From Bacteroidales bacterium UBA2939 (lineage in GTDB: Bacteria; Bacteroidota; Bacteroidia; Bacteroidales; P3), in contig DECD01000036.1 of NCBI GenBank assembly GCA_002349055.1, forward strand, positions 59,348-69,148: a stretch of DNA of 9,801 bases, written 5' to 3'. How positions within the stretch are numbered: the first letter of the stretch is position 1; each line of letters begins with the position of its first letter. Shown piece by piece: positions 6,128 through 9,801 of this stretch. A program made the translations under genes and the position numbers. Under the pieces are notes generated by a model, which ran no database searches, was not told where the DNA came from, and saw nothing but the letters and a program-made list of their open reading frames with translations.

Positions 6128-8112
6128 ATCTCACCGTGATATTTGCGCAGCACCCACTCGGCGCCGAGCAGCAGGACTATCAATATCAGCACCCATGGCA
6201 GGTTCAGCAGCTCGGAGAAGCGTGTGTGGGTATAGATGACGGGCTTGAGTGAGGTTAGTTCGTCACGTAGCTCATCCAGTTGGTCGGGGTAATACATCTT
6301 TCCTCCGGTGATGGCGCTGATGGAGCGTAGCAGGGCGTGGTCGGCCGTGAGGTTGGCCTGCTCCAGGTGCAGTGCTTCGACGGCGAAGGAGCCTTCGGTG
6401 GTGAGCGTCTCGCCATTGTATTGCGTCTTGGCGGTATAGCGGTAAAGACCTTCGGGCAGACGTCCCAGCGCGAGGCTGTAGCCGTCACCGTCGCGGCTGA
6501 AGTTGAAGTCGCCCTTGACGGAATCGCCCATAAGCGAGAATGTGGCGTCGGGTGTATTGAAAGGCTCGTAGGCATCGTTGTAGAGTTGCGCGCCCACCAC
6601 GATATTGTCGTTATCGGAATAGTGGCGCTCGGTCTCTACGATGAATCGTTCGCGCTGGTCGGTGACGGCGGTGAAGTTCACTATCTGGCTCACCAGACGA
6701 TCGAAATGCTCATGTGAGCTATTGTTGAGGTAGTCTGCCAGACGCCATTTCCATAGTCCCTCACCCCATACAAAGACCTTGTGCTGTCGTCCCTGCGCCA
6801 TGGCGGCCACCAGTGGCTGGCGGGTGTCGATGCTGCCTAGGCGGGCGGTGAGGAGCGACTGCAACGAGACCGAAGCCTTGCCCTCGCCGAAAGGTGCATC
6901 CAACGGCGGCAGCTGCTCGATGGCCTCGCCGTCGGTGACATCGAAGTTGAAGTGCGAGAAGCGGTCGTTGTAGACAGCAGTCACCTCGCTGCTTTTCTTC
7001 ACTTTCGAGACAATTTCCAGTCCTGTATGCAGGGCATTGAAGCGCGGCAGGTCGGTCTGGCAGCCAATAACGAACACCTGCGGCAGGTTCTCCAGTTCCT
7101 TGGGTATTTGGTGCGTTGCCGATGGCAGATTGTGAAGAATTGCAAGGCTTACATCATTTTCCACTTTCAGCTTTCCATTATCCGCCAGCATCACCTCTGC
7201 TTCGTAGTTGGGGTTGCTTTCCACGGCTTGCTTCAGTGCCGCGAGGTCGGGATGCGGGGCGTTGCCTACAATGACCACCTTGCGACGGCCATCGATGACA
7301 TCCACATAAAGGGTTTGCACGTTGTTGGTAGGCTCCACCTCGCCCTCCACCAGCGACAAACTGACCACATATTTCTGCAAGCCCTTGGCCTCGGCCGGGA
7401 TGCTGAAGGTCATCGTGGAGCTGAAATCATCGTCATCGTATGCAACCTGCTGCTGCGCCACATTCTTGCCGCGGCCATCGGCGATGGTGAGCCGGGCTGT
7501 GCGCCCTTTCAAGCGGTGGACACCGATGGTGATTTCCACCGGGAACGAGTTGCCGAGGTAGGCGATACGGTTGTGGCGTATGTTGCGCAGAGCGGCATCG
7601 CGACGCGGCGTGGTGTCACCCAAGGCCACAGTGTAGACGGGTATTCCCAGCCGTTCGGCTACTGTGGTGGGATTCTGACCGCGGTTATTGATACCGTCCG
7701 ACGACAGCACGACAGCCATCACATCGGGCGAAATCCTGTCGAGCAACTCACCCAGGTCGGTCTGTTCCGCGTGGGAGGCATCGGCATTGAGCATCAACTG
7801 GCATCCTGCTGCCTCCAGGTCGTCCCAGAGGTCCATCAGCGTGAAGGCCGAGTCGGCACTCATCTGCACCGACAACGAGCAGTCCTCCTCCAGCACCACC
7901 CGCGGCTTCTGCCTCTCGTGCACCGTGCGCTTGGCCACCGGTGCCAGCAGCAGTAGGGCAATGATTGTCACCGCCACGAACCGCAGCCCAGCCAGCAATG
8001 CGTTAACACCCTTGCCGAAACGGCGGTGCCCCATATAGTAGAGACCCGCGGCATAGGCGGCGCCCGCCAGCAGGCAGAGCAGGACGAAATACCAAGGATA
8101 GTCAATTACCAT
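6124..8112 (-). CDS. von Willebrand factor A-domain membrane protein
   Basis: The 662-residue protein begins with two membrane helices (about residues 7-27 and 39-58). A vWA domain follows with a metal-ion-dependent adhesion site: DCSLS at 77-81 (D-x-S-x-S), T118-D119, and SSDG with D139. The long middle region has beta-rich, Ig-like parts and a Rossmann-like segment beginning near RRKVVIVGNAPHPDLAALKQ, which may resemble a class I amidotransferase-like fold lacking evident catalysis. A single C-terminal helix (LPWVLILIVLLLGAEWVL) and a short basic tail end the protein. The layout resembles vWA/BatA-like envelope proteins of Bacteroidetes; function is unknown. The ATG at 8112 leaves an 11-bp overlap with the peptidase gene and starts just before the first helix; an ATG at 8160 would add 16 polar residues and a 59-bp overlap, so I prefer 8112. 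Its stop overlaps the flippase ATG. Confidence 0.85.
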   Translation of the reverse strand: MVIDYPWYFVLLCLLAGAAYAAGLYYMGHRRFGKGVNALLAGLRFVAVTIIALLLLAPVAKRTVHERQKPRVVLEEDCSLSVQMSADSAFTLMDLWDDLEAAGCQLMLNADASHAEQTDLGELLDRISPDVMAVVLSSDGINNRGQNPTTVAERLGIPVYTVALGDTTPRRDAALRNIRHNRIAYLGNSFPVEITIGVHRLKGRTARLTIADGRGKNVAQQQVAYDDDDFSSTMTFSIPAEAKGLQKYVVSLSLVEGEVEPTNNVQTLYVDVIDGRRKVVIVGNAPHPDLAALKQAVESNPNYEAEVMLADNGKLKVENDVSLAILHNLPSATHQIPKELENLPQVFVIGCQTDLPRFNALHTGLEIVSKVKKSSEVTAVYNDRFSHFNFDVTDGEAIEQLPPLDAPFGEGKASVSLQSLLTARLGSIDTRQPLVAAMAQGRQHKVFVWGEGLWKWRLADYLNNSSHEHFDRLVSQIVNFTAVTDQRERFIVETERHYSDNDNIVVGAQLYNDAYEPFNTPDATFSLMGDSVKGDFNFSRDGDGYSLALGRLPEGLYRYTAKTQYNGETLTTEGSFAVEALHLEQANLTADHALLRSISAITGGKMYYPDQLDELRDELTSLKPVIYTHTRFSELLNLPWVLILIVLLLGAEWVLRKYHGEI

Positions 8113-9325
8113 ATACCAGTGTGCTAAATTTTTCGGGATGGAAACGTTCCTGTGCCACACGCAGCAGGTCAGCAGGCGTCACCGACAGCAGGTCGGCGTT
8201 CATCTCTTCGAGGGTGTTCACGTGGTCGTAGCTTAGGTATGCTTTGCCGATGCTCTGCATCTCGTTCATACCGAAGTCGTCGTTGATGGCCATCTGGCCA
8301 ATCATCTGACGTTGTGCTGACCTCAGCTGGCGTTCTGTCAGTGGAGTCTCGGCCATGCGCAACAGCTCGTCGGTAATCAGGCGGCGCGCCTTCTCCTCGG
8401 CATCGAGATCCACGCCAGCATAGATATAGAACAAGCCTGTGTCGGAGAACGGTACAAACTGAGACTCGATATTGTAGCAGAATCCGTAACGCTCGCGGAT
8501 GGCCACGTTGAGGCGCGAGTTCATTGCAGGGCCGCCGAGGATATTGTTCAGCAAGGTGAAAGCCGTTTTGTCGGCATGGTAGATGTCGGGGGCCTCGCAG
8601 CCGATGAGCAGGTGCGCCTGATGCGTGTGACGGTTGATATGGCGGTCGAAGACATGAAACTCCGGCTTGGAGTTCCGAGTATTCTGAATGCTCGGAGTAT
8701 TCTGGAAACCGCCGAAATGCTTCTCGCAAATCCTCACCAGTCGCTCCATCTTCACGTTACCGCTCACGGTGACCACCATCCGTTCCGGCGTGTAATTCCG
8801 CTCCATGTGGCGGCGCAGTCGCTCGGACGTAAATTTCTTTACATTGCGCTTGGTGCCCAGGATATTGTGCGCCAGCGGATGCCCCTCGTAGGCCAGTTCT
8901 TCGTACTGGTCGTAGATGAGTTCCGAAGGACTGTCGTTGTAGCTGTTGATTTCTTCCAGCACAACATCTTTTTCCCTTTCAATTTCGTTCAACGGAAACG
9001 TGCTGTGGAACAGAATGTCGGCAAACAGTTCCAGACAGCGTTCCAGATGCTCGCTCAAAGACGAAGCATAGACACAGGTTTCCTCCTTGGTGGTGAAGGC
9101 GTTGAGTTCGCCACCTACGCCGTCGATGCGGTTCAGTATGTGGTATGCCTTGCGGTGCTCGGTGCCCTTGAAAAGCGAGTGCTCGATGAAGTGCGCCATG
9201 CCCTCGTCGATGCCCACCTCATCGCGCGAGCCCATGTTGATATATACACCGCTATAGGTCACCCTCGACAGCGTGTGGCTCAGTATTATCTTGATGCCGT
9301 TAGGCAAGGTGTGGTATTCGTACAC
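8102..9325 (-). CDS. M16-family zinc metallopeptidase (pitrilysin/processing-peptidase type)
   Basis: The 407-residue protein fits the single-chain bacterial M16 class. It starts with LPNGIKII and carries the inverted zinc motif HFIEH at 45-49 (H45 and H49 ligands, E48 catalytic base); the third ligand is probably E125 in VVLEEINSYND, 76 residues after H49. The C-terminal half has GGPAMNSRL and YGFCYN, matching the substrate-binding R/Y region. Such peptidases degrade or process peptides; there is no signal peptide, so it is probably cytosolic. The start is GTG at 9325: an in-frame TAA lies two codons upstream and no better start exists nearby. It is the first gene of a minus-strand operon and has a good promoter about 65 bp upstream. 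Residues near FGGFQNTPSIQNTRNSKP include an in-frame repeat that lengthens a surface loop between the two domains. Confidence 0.93.
   Translation of the reverse strand: MYEYHTLPNGIKIILSHTLSRVTYSGVYINMGSRDEVGIDEGMAHFIEHSLFKGTEHRKAYHILNRIDGVGGELNAFTTKEETCVYASSLSEHLERCLELFADILFHSTFPLNEIEREKDVVLEEINSYNDSPSELIYDQYEELAYEGHPLAHNILGTKRNVKKFTSERLRRHMERNYTPERMVVTVSGNVKMERLVRICEKHFGGFQNTPSIQNTRNSKPEFHVFDRHINRHTHQAHLLIGCEAPDIYHADKTAFTLLNNILGGPAMNSRLNVAIRERYGFCYNIESQFVPFSDTGLFYIYAGVDLDAEEKARRLITDELLRMAETPLTERQLRSAQRQMIGQMAINDDFGMNEMQSIGKAYLSYDHVNTLEEMNADLLSVTPADLLRVAQERFHPEKFSTLVYGN
8674..8704 (-). repeat. 13-bp tandem-type repeat encoding a hexapeptide duplication
   Basis: TCCGAGTATTCTG at 8674-8686 and TCGGAGTATTCTG at 8692-8704 match at 12 of 13 bases, with an 18-bp period. 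On the coding strand they give QNTPSI-QNTRNS, two related hexapeptides in a predicted linker of the M16 peptidase. The period is a multiple of three, so the reading frame is kept. Confidence 0.7.
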
Positions 9326-9390
9326 GTTGTGTTATTACAATAATTATCCCTAATAACACAAAAAAAGCCGAAATATTGTAAAGAGGCTCC

Positions 9391-9422
9391 CAAAAGTAGT
9401 CACTTTACCTGAGAGTACCAAA
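9391..9422 (-). promoter_or_regulatory. Bacteroidetes-type promoter of the M16-vWA-flippase operon
   Basis: On the minus strand, TACTTTTG (plus-strand 9391-9398) fits the -7 consensus TAnnTTTG exactly, and TTTG (plus-strand 9419-9422) lies 20 bases upstream, close to the canonical 19. Transcription would start near 9384, leaving a leader of about 60 bases rich in A and T before the GTG at 9325. The -33 box falls inside the palindrome at 9412-9434, so a protein binding that palindrome could repress the operon. Confidence 0.6.
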
Positions 9423-9440
9423 TTTTGGTGCTCTTTTTTT
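9412..9440 (+). terminator. Hairpin with T-tract (terminator-like, overlaps promoter)
   Basis: AGAGTACCAAA (9412-9422) pairs with TTTGGTGCTCT (9424-9434) with one wobble, and a run of seven T follows on the plus strand. The shape is that of a plus-strand intrinsic terminator. However, no plus-strand gene precedes it, and the palindrome covers the -33 box of the opposite-strand operon, so an operator role is the main alternative. It may instead end antisense or read-through transcription. Confidence 0.45.
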
Positions 9441-9660
9441 CTACTTAGTGTTGCACTTGTAACTGGAATTTAGGCATCTCACAGGTGGGGATTCTCTTGT
9501 GTATATGCAGACAATAAAGCCTGCGTAGCAATATTGCTCTCCGCGAGCACGCGTTTACTCTTCCTCTGCGGCGGCTTCCGCGTAGGCCTACAGCCAACGG
9601 TTAAGCCCCGCAGCATTATCGGCAAAGGACGGCCCCATCGGGTGTCCTTTTATGCCATTC
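9441..9660. other. Gene-free structured region (possible ncRNA or element remnant)
   Basis: No open frame here resembles a protein. The stretch contains perfect palindromes AGCAATATTGCT at 9527-9538 and GTAGGCCTAC at 9582-9591, a GC-rich segment in which ACGCG (about 9549) can pair with CGCGT (about 9583), and a terminator-like hairpin at 9624-9650. It is more GC-rich than the AT-rich DNA on both sides. A plus-strand small RNA ending at the hairpin would fit. I found no match by eye to tRNA, tmRNA, SRP RNA or RNase P RNA signatures. Confidence 0.3.
9624..9651 (+). terminator. Hairpin with short T run
   Basis: AAAGGAC (9624-9630) pairs with GTCCTTT (9644-9650), and an inner CCC/GGG pairs around a small loop. 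Four T follow on the plus strand (9648-9651), which is short for a strong intrinsic terminator. It would end a plus-strand transcript coming from the structured region to its left. On the minus strand no T-tract follows. Confidence 0.4.
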
Positions 9661-9801
9661 ATTATTTCCTTGCTTAACGCCTTTTTTTGAAACACATAAT
9701 ATTATTCACTTCATTGCTGCCCACTAAAAATCAGTGAAAGTTCTTTGATATTATTGTGAGTTAATCAATTGCAGAGGTTTTTAGAGCGCGACGATTTGAA
9801 T
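9661..9801. other. AT-rich region without a recognisable gene
   Basis: The last 141 bases are AT-rich, with a run of seven T near 9681-9689. No promoter matching TAnnTTTG is seen on either strand. A minus-strand frame enters from the right edge and stops at 9765 after 11 codons (FKSSRSKNLCN); it is too short to assign and could be the tail of a gene beyond the window. Confidence 0.3.

Noticed and set aside
6952..7956. Plus-strand open frame of 334 codons opposite the vWA gene
   Set aside because: It lies wholly antisense to a well-supported membrane-protein gene, has no recognisable domain, and its low-complexity His/Gln/Arg composition is typical of an antisense frame in GC-rich codons.
8113..8160. 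Upstream ATG extending the vWA protein by 16 residues
   Set aside because: It would give a 59-bp overlap with the peptidase gene and a polar leader before the first membrane helix; the ATG at 8112 is more natural.
8576..9343. Plus-strand open frame of 255 codons opposite the M16 peptidase
   Set aside because: It is a shadow of the peptidase gene with no promoter or domain of its own.
9354..9473. Plus-strand short frame ending SVALVTGI as an insertion-sequence remnant
   Set aside because: Only a few terminal residues vaguely recall transposase ends; it runs through a palindrome with a T-tract and has no supporting motif.
9765..9801. Minus-strand 11-codon frame at the right edge (FKSSRSKNLCN) as a transposase C-terminus
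   Set aside because: It is too short to assign; AT-rich flanks hint at a mobile element, but no inverted repeats, target duplication or transposase motif are visible.

Overview
The window looks like a chromosome segment of a Bacteroidales bacterium; the genus cannot be fixed from sequence alone. Three things point there: Bacteroidetes-type promoter boxes (TAnnTTTG at -7) upstream of lepA and of the M16 peptidase gene, a lipoprotein with an acidic Bacteroidetes-style surface-export signal after its lipid cysteine, and start regions without clear Shine-Dalgarno sequences.

Layout. (1) Positions 1-2397, plus strand: an accessory cassette of a RhuM-family gene cut by the left edge, a HAD-type phosphohydrolase, and a Vsr DNA mismatch endonuclease. 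The genes are tightly packed. The first 30 bp of vsr occur a second time, with one mismatch, between rhuM and the HAD gene, so the HAD gene appears to be a cargo bounded by a short direct repeat. (2) Positions 2440-4881, plus strand: core chromosome, with a Bacteroidetes promoter, lepA (elongation factor 4) and a small surface lipoprotein. (3) Positions 4871-9325, minus strand: a convergent operon transcribed from right to left, comprising an M16 zinc peptidase, a von Willebrand factor A membrane protein and a polysaccharide flippase, with coding overlaps of 11 and 4 bp. The lipoprotein and flippase genes overlap tail to tail by 11 bp. (4) Positions 9326-9801: no convincing gene. This stretch holds the peptidase promoter, an overlapping palindrome with a T-tract, and a block of palindromes ending in a terminator-like hairpin.

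How the genes work together. RhuM and Vsr genes are commonly found near restriction-modification genes, so the left part is probably the tail of a restriction or defence island whose methyltransferase lies upstream of the window. LepA acts on stalled ribosomes and is housekeeping. The minus-strand operon groups envelope functions (processing peptidase, vWA membrane protein, glycan-lipid flippase), but the sequence does not show that the three proteins act together.

The most unusual features are the duplicated vsr start around the HAD gene, a 17-residue Cys-containing repeat insertion beside the zinc site of Vsr, and a short in-frame hexapeptide repeat in the M16 peptidase. I found no tRNA, rRNA, CRISPR array or complete insertion sequence.
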